Assembly (NCBI RefSeq): GCF_005889735.1
Contig: NZ_VCKY01000027.1
Span: 1-64,000 of the forward strand
Source: Nonomuraea turkmeniaca
Lineage (GTDB): Bacteria; Actinomycetota; Actinomycetes; Streptosporangiales; Streptosporangiaceae
Reading direction: 5' to 3'
Length of the DNA stretch: 64,000 bases
Positions within the stretch are counted from its first letter, which is position 1; every line of letters begins with the position of its first letter. Made by a program: the position numbers and the translations under genes. Below are positions 37,251 to 45,049 of the stretch, one piece after another. The notes under the pieces are model-generated. The model was given only the letters and a program-made list of their open reading frames with translations. It did not search any database and was not told the origin of the DNA.

Positions 37251-39370
37251 ACGTCCATGAGTCCATATGTCACGCGTAGAGGCCTCATAATAGCTAGTGC
37301 TTCGCCAGCATTCCTGGCGCATGAGGCAAACTCTGTAAAGCGTGCAATCTCACGCCGCAACAGTCGGCGTTCTAGCTTTACGTCGATCTCGCCGCTTGGG
37401 ACCGCGATAAAGTCTACGATCTCGGCTACTTCCTTGCCTTCCGTTCGCCTGAGGATTCGGCCTCGCCGCTGTATAAACTGGCGCGGATTGGAACTGCTCG
37501 CGAGCATGTAAGCAACTCGGGCGTCAGGCACGTCCACGCCCTCGTCTAGGCAGCGCATTGAGATAAGGGCCTTGAGGTCAGTAGATCTGAACCGTTCGAG
37601 GATCCTCTGGCGTTCAGAGCGGCTTTCGGCCGATGTGTATGGGTGGGAAGGGATGCCGAGGTCTCGGCCTAGAAGCCGGCTTACCTGGTCGAGCTGGCGA
37701 GACCCCTGTTCCGCTTCCTGAGGTGCGCTTCCTTCTGCGCAGTAGACTAGCTGCCAATCTAGGTGGCGCCGAGCCTTCGCTTCAACAGCGAGAGCGGGAA
37801 GTTTACCTCTCGCGTGTGACAACAGCTGTGCGCGTTTGAGTAGCAGCATGGAGAGTTCATCATTACCGCGCAGGTCCGGATCGGAGTCTCCTTCACCCAT
37901 AAGCCTCGCGATACGTTGGCTTAACAGTGCATACTGCTGGCTTTCATCGCTGTCTAACTGGACTGGTATCGGTCGGTAATCGTACTCGCACAAAGCGCCG
38001 ATCTTGATCGCATCGCGAAGCCCAAGATTGATCAAAGTATCGCCGAAGTAGTTTCGCAGTGCGTCGGTTCCAATTGGATCGAACCAGCGCTCAGGCGTAG
38101 CTGATAGGGCGAGACGATGACGCGTATTGGAAGGCAATGCGGCGAGGCTGGACGCCGCCCCAAGATTGTGGGCTTCATCGGCTATCAGCACGAAAGGGCT
38201 TTGGTACTGCTGCATCATCTGTTGAAATGCTGGCCTCGCGAGGGTCGCGTTCGTGCTGATCATCATCGCGAAGCCGTTAGTTCTCGCCGCTAGCCCCGAT
38301 GTCAAGGCATGGGCACTGTCGATCCAGGTCTTTGCATCGTCGTAGCAGCACAGTGGTCGGATGCCAAATGACCTGGCTTCTCGCGCCCATTGGTCCACCA
38401 GATGTAGTTGAGGTGCGATGACAATGGCAAGAAGTGGCCTGTCTTGCTTGTCGTAGACCTCGGCAAGCTTTGTTATGGCGGCGAGAGCCGTGATCGTCTT
38501 CCCGGTGCCAGTCGCCATCTGGAAGATTCCGCGACCATTAGCTTCAAACCAGGCGCGAATAGCTTGGCGTTGATAGTCGCGCAACTTGAGATTTGGTGGA
38601 ACGCGAGGAATTTGGAAAGCCCCTGCGCTGGTGCCGATCAGGATCCCGGTATCCGTATGACGAGGAGATTCGTCGTCCATTGCCTTCGCGGATGTGGCCA
38701 GCTCCAGCATCCGCTCCTTCCCTAAGACGGGAAAGTCGAATACTTCTAAGTGAGGAGTGTCGCCGTCCCAAAGCTGTGTGAAGTTCTTAGCGAGCCGCTG
38801 TGCCCGAGAGGCATCGGACGGCTCCCAGCTGCGAAAAACTTCGATCGACTCGAAGTTGTCGATGAAGGCGCGGCCTGTCTCGTTCGAAGAGCCGCTAAAT
38901 GCGACTTGGTGGCCTGTTTTGTCAGTGAAGATTCCAATTTTTTCATGATAGAGCGCGAGCCGGTCCCCGCGACGTACTAGAGCTATGCGAATATCGAGAA
39001 TGCCTTGTCCGACGAGCTTGCCCAATAGTCCGAGTTTATTGAGAAGGGCAGGCGATTTTTCGACGTCGGAGCCGATCTCGCGAAGCAGGGCCCGCTCAAT
39101 CACCTGCCTATACTCGTACCCGAGCTCTATTTGCTCGATATCTTCTTCTGTCAGGTGAGGACTCGCTATCAGTCGAATCCGACCTTTGTTCTCCGCTAAC
39201 CGTCCGACTCCACGTGCTACGAGTGCAAGGCTCGTGCTGGTGAAGTATCCGACGGCACGGTCATATCGCGACGCGACACCCAGACACGGTTCAAAGAAGT
39301 CGGCGACGATGTCATCGGTGTCGCTGCGATAGTGATCGCCGACTCCGCAGTGACGCAAGGTTGAGACCAA
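37247..39370 (-). CDS. DNA phosphorothioation system restriction enzyme (PLD nuclease + SF2 helicase)
   Basis: A 707-residue protein from TTG 39370, preceded by GGGAG at five bases. The N-terminal 200 residues are a phospholipase D-like nuclease domain (YDRAVGYFTSTSLALV; LYHEKIGIF with the HxK; FSGSSNETGRAF). An SF2 helicase follows: LRDYQRQAIRAW, Walker A MATGTGKTITAL, Walker B LIADEAHNLG, SATPERW, and the C-terminal RCLDEGVDVPDARV and QRRGRILRR. This architecture is the Dnd-linked restriction family (TIGR04095 as I recall). It heads the minus-strand operon with the 70-residue protein, the DndD-like ATPase and protein 4. DndFGH are absent, so this should be the restriction arm that attacks unmodified DNA. 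Confidence 0.85.
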   Translation of the reverse strand: MVSTLRHCGVGDHYRSDTDDIVADFFEPCLGVASRYDRAVGYFTSTSLALVARGVGRLAENKGRIRLIASPHLTEEDIEQIELGYEYRQVIERALLREIGSDVEKSPALLNKLGLLGKLVGQGILDIRIALVRRGDRLALYHEKIGIFTDKTGHQVAFSGSSNETGRAFIDNFESIEVFRSWEPSDASRAQRLAKNFTQLWDGDTPHLEVFDFPVLGKERMLELATSAKAMDDESPRHTDTGILIGTSAGAFQIPRVPPNLKLRDYQRQAIRAWFEANGRGIFQMATGTGKTITALAAITKLAEVYDKQDRPLLAIVIAPQLHLVDQWAREARSFGIRPLCCYDDAKTWIDSAHALTSGLAARTNGFAMMISTNATLARPAFQQMMQQYQSPFVLIADEAHNLGAASSLAALPSNTRHRLALSATPERWFDPIGTDALRNYFGDTLINLGLRDAIKIGALCEYDYRPIPVQLDSDESQQYALLSQRIARLMGEGDSDPDLRGNDELSMLLLKRAQLLSHARGKLPALAVEAKARRHLDWQLVYCAEGSAPQEAEQGSRQLDQVSRLLGRDLGIPSHPYTSAESRSERQRILERFRSTDLKALISMRCLDEGVDVPDARVAYMLASSSNPRQFIQRRGRILRRTEGKEVAEIVDFIAVPSGEIDVKLERRLLRREIARFTEFASCARNAGEALAIMRPLRVTYGLMDV

Positions 39371-39837
39371 CTTCTCTCCCTATCCATGCAGCGGCAAGCA
39401 AGGAAGCTGGACTGTAGCTTACGCGGGTCTTGCGCCAATTTGGCGGATGTTCTGATCTCTGGGCCGGGAATTGGCTGGTTTGTTCGCAGGCCGTAGTGCA
39501 GCTTGGGGAGGGACGTCGGACTGTGCCTACGGAGTGTGATCAAGCCGTGGTGGCTGGGCGGTTCGGCTAATGCTGGGCGCATCTCTGAGAGCGCTTCCTC
39601 GTTCCGGCGGAAATCCATTCGTCGGAAGCGCGTGGCGGTGCGGGCCGCGACCGGCCGGAGAGCCGCAGCGCGGCCAGCGACCGCCTAACGCGCGCCGATC
39701 CGCCGTAGGCGGGTCGGCCTTGAAACCGTGGAGAAAAGTCTCATCCAGTCGATCTAGCATGTCTCTGAGCTGCGGTTATGCATTCTGGCGACAGCTGATG
39801 TCGCGGTTGATGCTCGACGCCATTGCCCCAGGCTGGC
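39371..39837. other. intergenic region between the Dnd restriction operon and the AICE
   Basis: It contains the promoter region of the restriction operon and a strong hairpin at 39694-39718. No protein-coding frame is convincing. It is the boundary between AT-richer defence genes and the GC-rich element, but no direct repeat or tRNA piece was seen. Confidence 0.4.
39694..39718. terminator. 11-bp hairpin, candidate terminator
   Basis: GCCGATCCGCC pairs with GGCGGGTCGGC around a GTA loop, with one G-U pair. It lies downstream of the NUDIX gene (minus strand, ends 39838), which fits termination of that gene. Confidence 0.5.
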
Positions 39838-40311
39838 TCAGCCGATGTGTGGGCTGCCACCTTGGAGGTAGTGGCTGATCCTGAGCCGCATGGAGCGGTG
39901 CATGCCGTAGTTGCTGACTTCGTGCCGCGGCACCCAGCGCACTTCCCGCGATTCCGTACTCGGCGTTGGCCGGCCACTGATGGCCCGGGCTGTGAGGACC
40001 AGGGAGAACTCCTGCCGGACCTCGTCGTTGCTCGTGTAGTGGATGACGTGGCCGGGGTCGCTGTAGGTGCCGACTAGGCCAGTGATTTCGCAGCTGATTC
40101 CGGTCTCTTCGAGGGTCTCCCTGATGGCTGCCTGTGGGATGGACTCGCCGAGGTCGATGGCGCCGCCCGGTAGGGCCCAGTTGTCGTTGTCGGAGCGGCG
40201 GATGAGCAGCAGCTCGCCGGCCTCGTTGGTGACCACGACATTCACGGACGGGACGAGGCTGTTGGCCGCAGGCGCGCTCGGGTCGTTGTAGTAGTCGATC
40301 CGCTTGCTCAC
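39838..40311 (-). CDS. NUDIX hydrolase
   Basis: A 157-residue protein read from GTG 40311 (SKRIDYYNDPSAPAANSLVP); an upstream extension is low-complexity and not used. The NUDIX box is GGAIDLGESIPQAAIRETLEETGI, written here as G-x5-E-x7-RE-x2-EE-x-G with all catalytic acids present. Such enzymes cleave nucleoside diphosphate-X compounds. NUDIX genes with a GntR regulator commonly sit at the left end of AICEs, and this one lies 56 bases after a GntR gene in the same direction. The substrate is not predictable. Confidence 0.87.
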   Translation of the reverse strand: MSKRIDYYNDPSAPAANSLVPSVNVVVTNEAGELLLIRRSDNDNWALPGGAIDLGESIPQAAIRETLEETGISCEITGLVGTYSDPGHVIHYTSNDEVRQEFSLVLTARAISGRPTPSTESREVRWVPRHEVSNYGMHRSMRLRISHYLQGGSPHIG

Positions 40312-40367
40312 GCCCCCGGAGCCTACTCCGCCGAGGGCCTTCCGTTGAGGGCGTCGGCGTCCTCGCT

Positions 40368-40634
40368 CTATTCGGCTTCGGTGTCGGCCTTCACGAAGCT
40401 GCCTAGGTTGGGGACGGTGTAGACCTTGCCGGCGCCTCTGAGGCGTTCCATGGCCTTGCGTATGGTGGGGCGGGCGACTCCGAACTCCTCCATGAGCTTG
40501 ACTTCGGAGATCTTGAACTTGGGTCCCCACTCGCCCGAGTCGATGCGCGTGACGAGGACCTCGAGGATCTGCTCCCAGCGGGAACGGTCCTCGTCGAACT
40601 CCCAGGTGCGCGTGTGCTCGACATATCTGGCCAC
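40368..40634 (-). CDS. GntR-type HTH regulator of the element
   Basis: An 88-residue protein from GTG 40634, giving ARYVEHTRTWEFDEDRSRW; a longer frame to 40700 exists, and neither start has a clear ribosome binding site. The winged helix has KISEVKLMEEFGVARPTIRK and MERLRGAGKVYTVPNLGSFV, a GntR DNA-binding domain with no ligand-binding domain. This type is usual in AICEs beside the NUDIX gene, where it probably controls neighbouring element genes. Confidence 0.75.
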   Translation of the reverse strand: MARYVEHTRTWEFDEDRSRWEQILEVLVTRIDSGEWGPKFKISEVKLMEEFGVARPTIRKAMERLRGAGKVYTVPNLGSFVKADTEAE

Positions 40635-40934
40635 AGTATGAGAGTAGGAGGGCGTTTCACGGCCCTTCGTGTCGGATCGTGGAGCTCCATGAAAGTGCAT
40701 GGAATAGACAGGGGCTTACAGGCTTGCTAGCTTGGAGGTATGGCGTTGGTGAGCGAAGGTCCAGGGCCTCTCCGGGTGGGGCTCCGCACGTGCGCTCCGG
40801 CTGGCCGCCCTGTGAGTGCGCGCGGTGCGGTTGGAGTCGGCTCACTCGCTCACCAGCGCCTGTTCATCGATCGCGGTCCGCGGACCCCGCCGGCGCCGCG
40901 TTGGCAATCGCGCGACAGAAGGACGGTGAGCCCA
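40635..40934. other. divergent regulatory region, no confident gene
   Basis: An open frame from 40740 runs into the 40935 gene, preceded by GGAGG only one base before its ATG. The encoded N-terminal 65 residues are Arg/Pro-rich and unlike a conserved protein. It is treated as leader, with the possibility of a longer start noted. Confidence 0.35.
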
Positions 40935-41222
40935 GTGGCGGACTTCGGTGAATTCCACGGCATGCACCCCGCCTCACCTCGTCCGGATGCGGTGCCAGTG
41001 AGGTGGTCGCCGGTGCAGCGGCGTGCGGATCGAATCCGTGTCCGGGCCTACACCTGCGAATGCCTGTCTCTGGTTTTCGAGCAGTGTCTGGCTGGCGGGC
41101 AAGGGTTCATCCGGCGGTACGACCGGTCTGTCTTTCCGTGGGTCGTCCTCGAGAGCCCGTGGGTGAGGGTCGCCGCTGCCGAGGCGCTGTGGCGACAACT
41201 CATGAATGGCGAAGCGAGGTGA
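40935..41222 (+). CDS. AICE-associated hypothetical protein
   Basis: A 95-residue protein. GTG 40935 follows AGAAGGAC by about ten bases; GTG 40926 and ATG 40740 are in-frame alternatives. The core RVRAYTCECLSLVFEQCLAGGQGFIRR and the tail ESPWVRVAAAEALWRQLMNGEAR (shown split: TCECLS, GGQGFIRR, ALWRQLMNG) belong to a small protein I have seen repeatedly in actinomycete AICEs. The paired Cys (CEC) and the third Cys in EQCLAGG could bind metal. The function is unknown. It lies upstream of the XRE regulator. Confidence 0.6.
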   Translation: MADFGEFHGMHPASPRPDAVPVRWSPVQRRADRIRVRAYTCECLSLVFEQCLAGGQGFIRRYDRSVFPWVVLESPWVRVAAAEALWRQLMNGEAR

Positions 41223-41331
41223 CGACGCGCCCAACCACGCAGCCATCGCACACGTAGCGTCACAATGCGCAACTGATCTGTGACAAGCGTTTCCGCAGGT
41301 CGAAGGCCGATCTGCGGTTTCGTATGCCCTC

Positions 41332-41356
41332 CCACTGGCAGTTTTTCTGCCAGTGG
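41332..41356. promoter_or_regulatory. perfect 10-bp inverted repeat with T5 loop upstream of the XRE regulator
   Basis: CCACTGGCAG is followed by five T and its exact reverse complement CTGCCAGTGG. It ends 56 bases before the start of the regulator gene at 41413. It could be an operator for that regulator or for one of the GntR proteins, or an RNA hairpin in the leader. No promoter boxes were assigned. Confidence 0.6.
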
Positions 41357-41412
41357 CGCAGGTCATCCGCCTTATCGTCGAAGCAAGCGACGGCGAGAAG
41401 GAGGGCGGGGAC

Positions 41413-42627
41413 GTGGCAACAGAGTACGTGACGCAGGGCCAGCGGATCGCGCGGGCTCGTCACCGCAAGGGGTGGGATCAAGCCACTCTCGCTGAGAAGA
41501 TCGGCCGTTCCGTCTCCTGGTTGTCGAAGGTGGAGAACGGACGGTTGCCTCTGGACCGTATGAGCGTGGTTGGGCAGCTCGCCGAGGTCCTTGGGGTCGA
41601 GGTCGCAGAGCTCACGGGTCAGCCGTACCGGCACGAGACGACGGAGCTCGACTCCGGACACGCGGCCGTTCCGGAACTACGGCTCGCGCTTCAGCAGGCT
41701 TCGTTGCCCAGCGGGGTAATGCTGCGAGCGACCAGAGAGCCGCGGTCGCTGCAGGAGCTTGAGGCGAACGTCCGCCTTGCCGAGCAGCTTCGCCAGGACG
41801 CCAAGTTCACCGCGCTGGGAGAGGTGTTGCCCAGCATCCTTACCGATCTCATCGCCATCACCAACGACTCGTCGGCCGATCGCGATCGAGCCGAAGCGTT
41901 GATGCTGCGGGCCTGTCACATGGCGCGGGTGTCGTCCAACCTTCTGGGGCATCACGACCTGGGGTGGACTGCCGTGCAACGTGAGCTTGTCGCCGCTCAA
42001 CGCGTCGGCGCCCCTGATCTGGTCGCCGCGGCGAGCTGGGATCTGTGCGGTGTGTGGCTGCACGAAGCGCAGCTCGATCCTGCCAAGGACGCGGCTCTGT
42101 CGGCGCTCGACCAGATCGAACCGCATGTGGGTACGGACGACACGATCAAGGCGATGTGGGGTGCGCTGCACCTGCGGGCCGCCGTGGCGTACTCGCGGCT
42201 GTGGGATCAGCGAGAGGCCGAGAGCCATCTTGAGGAGGCTCGCCGGGTCGCCGAAGTGCTGCCGCGGGACGGCAACGTCTTCCAGACGCAGTTCAACCAA
42301 GTGAACACGACGATCCACGCGGTTGAGGTCAGCATGGAGCTGGGCCGGCCGCGCGATGTCATCTCCCGGGCCGAACACGTCGAGATCGCCCAGATCGCCT
42401 CGTCGGAACGTCAGGCTCACTACTGGACCTGCACCGCGGCGGGCTACCACATGAACAGAAAGGACAACGAAGCTGCTGACGCTCTGCTTCGTGCCGACCG
42501 GATCGCGCCTCAGCACGTCCGGAACCGTCCACTGGTCCGCAACATCGTGCGCGACCTGAGGGACAGCGGCAAGCTGCATCGTCAGCGCGAGATTCTCAAC
42601 CTCGCCAAGGTGATGCGGCTGCTCTGA
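41413..42627 (+). CDS. XRE-family transcriptional regulator with TPR-like C-terminal domain
   Basis: A 404-residue protein; GTG 41413 follows GGAGGGCGGGG. The HTH is GQRIARARHRKGWDQATLAEKIGRS, shown in parts as GWDQATLAEKIG and SWLSKVENGRLPLDRM. The remaining 330 residues are alpha-solenoid (LRACHMARVSSNLLGH, then DLVAAASWDLCGVWLHEAQL, then ADALLRADRIAPQHV), like the TPR part of actinomycete XRE regulators that sense peptides or cell state. Such proteins are typical activators or repressors in AICEs. A perfect inverted repeat lies upstream at 41332-41356. Confidence 0.85.
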   Translation: MATEYVTQGQRIARARHRKGWDQATLAEKIGRSVSWLSKVENGRLPLDRMSVVGQLAEVLGVEVAELTGQPYRHETTELDSGHAAVPELRLALQQASLPSGVMLRATREPRSLQELEANVRLAEQLRQDAKFTALGEVLPSILTDLIAITNDSSADRDRAEALMLRACHMARVSSNLLGHHDLGWTAVQRELVAAQRVGAPDLVAAASWDLCGVWLHEAQLDPAKDAALSALDQIEPHVGTDDTIKAMWGALHLRAAVAYSRLWDQREAESHLEEARRVAEVLPRDGNVFQTQFNQVNTTIHAVEVSMELGRPRDVISRAEHVEIAQIASSERQAHYWTCTAAGYHMNRKDNEAADALLRADRIAPQHVRNRPLVRNIVRDLRDSGKLHRQREILNLAKVMRLL

Positions 42628-42720
42628 GCACGACAACGGAGGGCTATCCGCGCAATGGCTCCCCACCCGTCAGGTAACCCGGGGGCGCTTCGGCGTCCTG
42701 CCTACACAATGGGGTGGTAC

Positions 42721-42867
42721 GTGGGTCTCAGTGAGATCGAACGACAGATCCTGCTTCGCGAGCTGGCGGAGATCGCGGCCGACTTGGCCGAGCTCCAGCG
42801 GCGCGCGGTCAGGATCACTTCTCGGCTTGATCAGGATGAGTCCGGGCGTCTAGCTCGTCCAGCCTGA
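42721..42867 (+). CDS. small helical protein
   Basis: A 48-residue product from GTG 42721, preceded by GGGGTGG; an ATG at 42709 is also in frame. The sequence GLSEIERQILLRELAEIAADL followed by QRRAVRITSRLDQDE (shown in parts) predicts one long amphipathic helix with heptads. Its 3' end overlaps the convergent GntR gene by 53 bases. This layout makes it less certain. No family was recognised. Confidence 0.45.
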   Translation: MGLSEIERQILLRELAEIAADLAELQRRAVRITSRLDQDESGRLARPA

Positions 42868-43198
42868 TCGTCAGCTTCTGCACGTGCTGACGGATCTCGC
42901 TCAGCTGCTCGGAGATGATGCGGAACTCTTCGCTGCGCTCGCCAGGGGCAGGGCCGGCGGTCTCGTCGTCGGGGGTCCGGCTGACGAAGCTGCCGGCTCC
43001 CTGGCGGGTCTCGATGAGTCCCTCGTCGCGTAGGACGGCCAGGGCGTTGCCGATGGTCATCATGGCAACGCCGTACCGTTCCGCCAGCTCGCGGGCCACG
43101 GGGAGGCGTTCCCCGACCGCATACCGGCCCGATGCGATGTCGCGCCGGATGTCCTCGGCAATCCTCAGGTACGGCCGGCGCCGGTCGGTGGTTGCCAT
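42815..43198 (-). CDS. GntR-family repressor, KorSA-like
   Basis: A 127-residue protein from ATG 43198. It has an N-terminal GntR winged helix (YLRIAEDIRRDIASGRY, ERLPVARELAERYGVAMMTI, GLIETRQGAGSFV) and a C-terminal coiled coil (FRIISEQLSEIRQHV) for dimerisation. In pSAM2-type AICEs the equivalent KorSA represses its own gene and the activator/transfer genes. Here the divergent intergenic region at 43199-43345 carries a perfect 16-bp palindrome and a degenerate second copy, matching that role. Confidence 0.82.
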   Translation of the reverse strand: MATTDRRRPYLRIAEDIRRDIASGRYAVGERLPVARELAERYGVAMMTIGNALAVLRDEGLIETRQGAGSFVSRTPDDETAGPAPGERSEEFRIISEQLSEIRQHVQKLTIRLDELDARTHPDQAEK

Positions 43199-43218
43199 AC
43201 CTCAACAGTAGCGGTTCT

Positions 43219-43234
43219 AGATGCCTAGGTCTCT
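43219..43234. promoter_or_regulatory. imperfect operator copy near the KorSA-like gene
   Basis: AGATGCCTAGGTCTCT shares the CCTAGG centre and arms of the perfect palindrome at 43291-43306, with two mismatches in the symmetry. It lies 21 bases upstream of the repressor's start, which fits autorepression. Confidence 0.6.
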
Positions 43235-43290
43235 GGGCAACCTGTAAGTAATCTCGGAGCTCCAACCCGGCTCCATGGGTTTGCAGAGCT

Positions 43291-43306
43291 AGATACCTAG
43301 GTATCT
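43291..43306. promoter_or_regulatory. perfect 16-bp palindromic operator before the transfer genes
   Basis: AGATACCTAGGTATCT is its own reverse complement. It lies 40 bases upstream of the ATG at 43346, overlapping where the promoter of the transfer operon should be (a TTGCAG occurs just upstream at 43281). It is the likely binding site of the divergent GntR repressor. Confidence 0.7.
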
Positions 43307-43345
43307 TTGTATCTAGACCATCACCTCAGAAGGAGACCAGCTCTC

Positions 43346-43681
43346 ATGCGCACCATCCCTATCCCTGTCGACACCTCCAAGCTCGTGATCACCTGCGTGA
43401 AGTCGCCCAAGCCGCGCCTGCTCAACAAGGACACGGGCGAGATCAAGACCGACAAAAACGGCAACACCGTCTACGAGGTCACCGTCTCCGTGGAAGACGA
43501 ATTCGGCCGGATCGAACTCGTCAAGATCGGCACCTCGGGGGAGCCCCCGATCAGTGCTGGTCAGCAGGTCAACCCCACGGGCCTGGTGGGCTACGTGTGG
43601 GAGATCGCCGGCCGGTGGGGCATCTCCTACCGCGCCGCGGCGCTCCTACCAGCAGACGCGGGGGAGCCTCTCCGTGTCTGA
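43346..43681 (+). CDS. SCO3933-family AICE regulatory protein
   Basis: A 111-residue protein. ATG 43346 follows AGAAGGAGA. The start MRTIPIPVDTSKLVITCV and the later NKDTGEIKTDKNGN and YRAAALLPADA are those of the SCO3933 family, found immediately upstream of the FtsK-type tra gene in AICEs. The role is thought to be regulatory or transfer-linked and is not well defined. The stop overlaps the start region of the tra gene, so the two are translationally coupled. Expression should be controlled by the palindromic operator 40 bases upstream. Confidence 0.82.
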   Translation: MRTIPIPVDTSKLVITCVKSPKPRLLNKDTGEIKTDKNGNTVYEVTVSVEDEFGRIELVKIGTSGEPPISAGQQVNPTGLVGYVWEIAGRWGISYRAAALLPADAGEPLRV

Positions 43682-45044
43682 CACGCACCTCCTGCTGCTC
43701 GGAGTCCTGGCCGCTTCGGCGGCCGGGCTCTGGGCCTGGCGCCGCTGGCACTACCGCTCGTTCTGGCTCGTGGTCGCCTTCCCGCTGACCGCGATCAGCG
43801 TGTGGGCCACCTGGCGCAAGGTAGCCCTCGGCTGCGGGCTGACCAAGAAGCGGCAGCGCTTCTGGTTCACCACCGTGCCGGGCCTGGTGGCCTCGACCGG
43901 TGTCGTCCGGGTCAGGCGCAGGTGGCAGCGCATCGCCGTGGACACCAGGCCGTTCATGTGGCTGCCCAAGCCCACCCGGTACGGCTGGCGGGTCACCCTG
44001 CACACCCTTGAGGGCCAGATCCCCGCCGACTACGCCGACGCCGCCGAACGGCTCGCCCACTCCTGGGGCGTGCACGCGGTCCGCGTCTCGTCCCCTCGTC
44101 CCGGACGGGTCGTCCTTTCCGTCACTGTCCGCGATCCACTCGTCCGGGTCGAGACTCTGCCCTCGTCGCCCGAGCTGCTCAAGGTCATCGTGGGCCGTCT
44201 GGAGACCGGCGGCCCATGGACCATCGACTTCAAGACCGTCCCGCACTGGCTCAACGCCGGAGCCACGCAGTCCGGCAAATCCAACCTCGCCAACGCCCTG
44301 GTCCAAGGGCTCGCACCGCAACCGGTCGCCCTGGTCGGCTTCGACCTCAAGGGCGGCGTGGAGTTCACCCCGTACAACCCGCGCCTGTCGGCGCTGGGTA
44401 CCACGCGGGCCGAATGCGTCGCTCTCCTGGATGACCTCGTTGGCCTGATGACCAGCCGCATGGCCCAGTGCCGCGAAGCCGGCGCCCGCAACATCTGGCA
44501 ACTACCGGACGACCAACGCCCCGTCCCCGTCGTCGTACTCGTCGACGAGCTGGCCGAGCTGTACCTGATGGCAGACAAGAGCGAGAAGGACGAGATCGCC
44601 AAGACCTCCACGGCTCTCCTACGGGTGGCCCAACTCGGGCGGGCGTTCGGCATCTACCTGTTCTGCTGCGGTCAGCGCATCGGCTCCGATCTCGGCCCTG
44701 GCGTCACCGCCCTACGCGCCCAGTGCTCGGGACGGATCTGCCACCGCGTCAACGATCCCGAAACCGCGACCATGACCCTCGGCGACCTCGACCCTGCCGC
44801 ACTCGCCTCGGCCCGCGCCATCCCCGCCGAGACACCGGGCGTCGCGATCGTCGCCTCACAGGACGGCCAGTGGTACCGCGCCCGCTCCTTCTACGTCAGC
44901 GAGCAAGCCGCCGAGCACGCCGCCACCGCCTACGCCGACCAGACACCGGCCTGGACGGACGTCATCTCCGGCCACGCCGCGCAGATGAGCGACGCCGACC
45001 TCGCCGACTTCCTCGACTCCATCCCGGACCCGCGAAAGGGCTGA
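43674..45044 (+). CDS. FtsK/SpoIIIE-type conjugal transfer protein (Tra)
   Basis: A 456-residue protein. GTG 43674 lies within the end of the previous gene and follows GGGGGAG. Two membrane spans are near the N terminus (LLLGVLAASAAGLWAW and FWLVVAFPLTAISVWA). The motor domain has Walker A AGATQSGKSNLANAL, LVGFDLKGGVEF, Walker B VVVLVDELAELYL, and GIYLFCCGQRIGSDLGPGV. This is the single-protein hexameric pump that moves double-stranded DNA between mycelia in AICEs such as pSAM2 (TraSA). The KGG-type FtsK features and size fit the family. Confidence 0.9.
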   Translation: MSDTHLLLLGVLAASAAGLWAWRRWHYRSFWLVVAFPLTAISVWATWRKVALGCGLTKKRQRFWFTTVPGLVASTGVVRVRRRWQRIAVDTRPFMWLPKPTRYGWRVTLHTLEGQIPADYADAAERLAHSWGVHAVRVSSPRPGRVVLSVTVRDPLVRVETLPSSPELLKVIVGRLETGGPWTIDFKTVPHWLNAGATQSGKSNLANALVQGLAPQPVALVGFDLKGGVEFTPYNPRLSALGTTRAECVALLDDLVGLMTSRMAQCREAGARNIWQLPDDQRPVPVVVLVDELAELYLMADKSEKDEIAKTSTALLRVAQLGRAFGIYLFCCGQRIGSDLGPGVTALRAQCSGRICHRVNDPETATMTLGDLDPAALASARAIPAETPGVAIVASQDGQWYRARSFYVSEQAAEHAATAYADQTPAWTDVISGHAAQMSDADLADFLDSIPDPRKG

Positions 45045-45049
45045 ATCCG

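Noticed and set aside
39371..39837. Small ORFs between the Dnd operon and the NUDIX gene
   Set aside because: Composition is not coding-like, frames overlap on both strands, and a terminator-type hairpin lies within.
43569..44501. Minus-strand 310-codon frame opposite tra
   Set aside because: It mirrors the FtsK-type frame, which has Walker A/B motifs and coupling to its neighbours.
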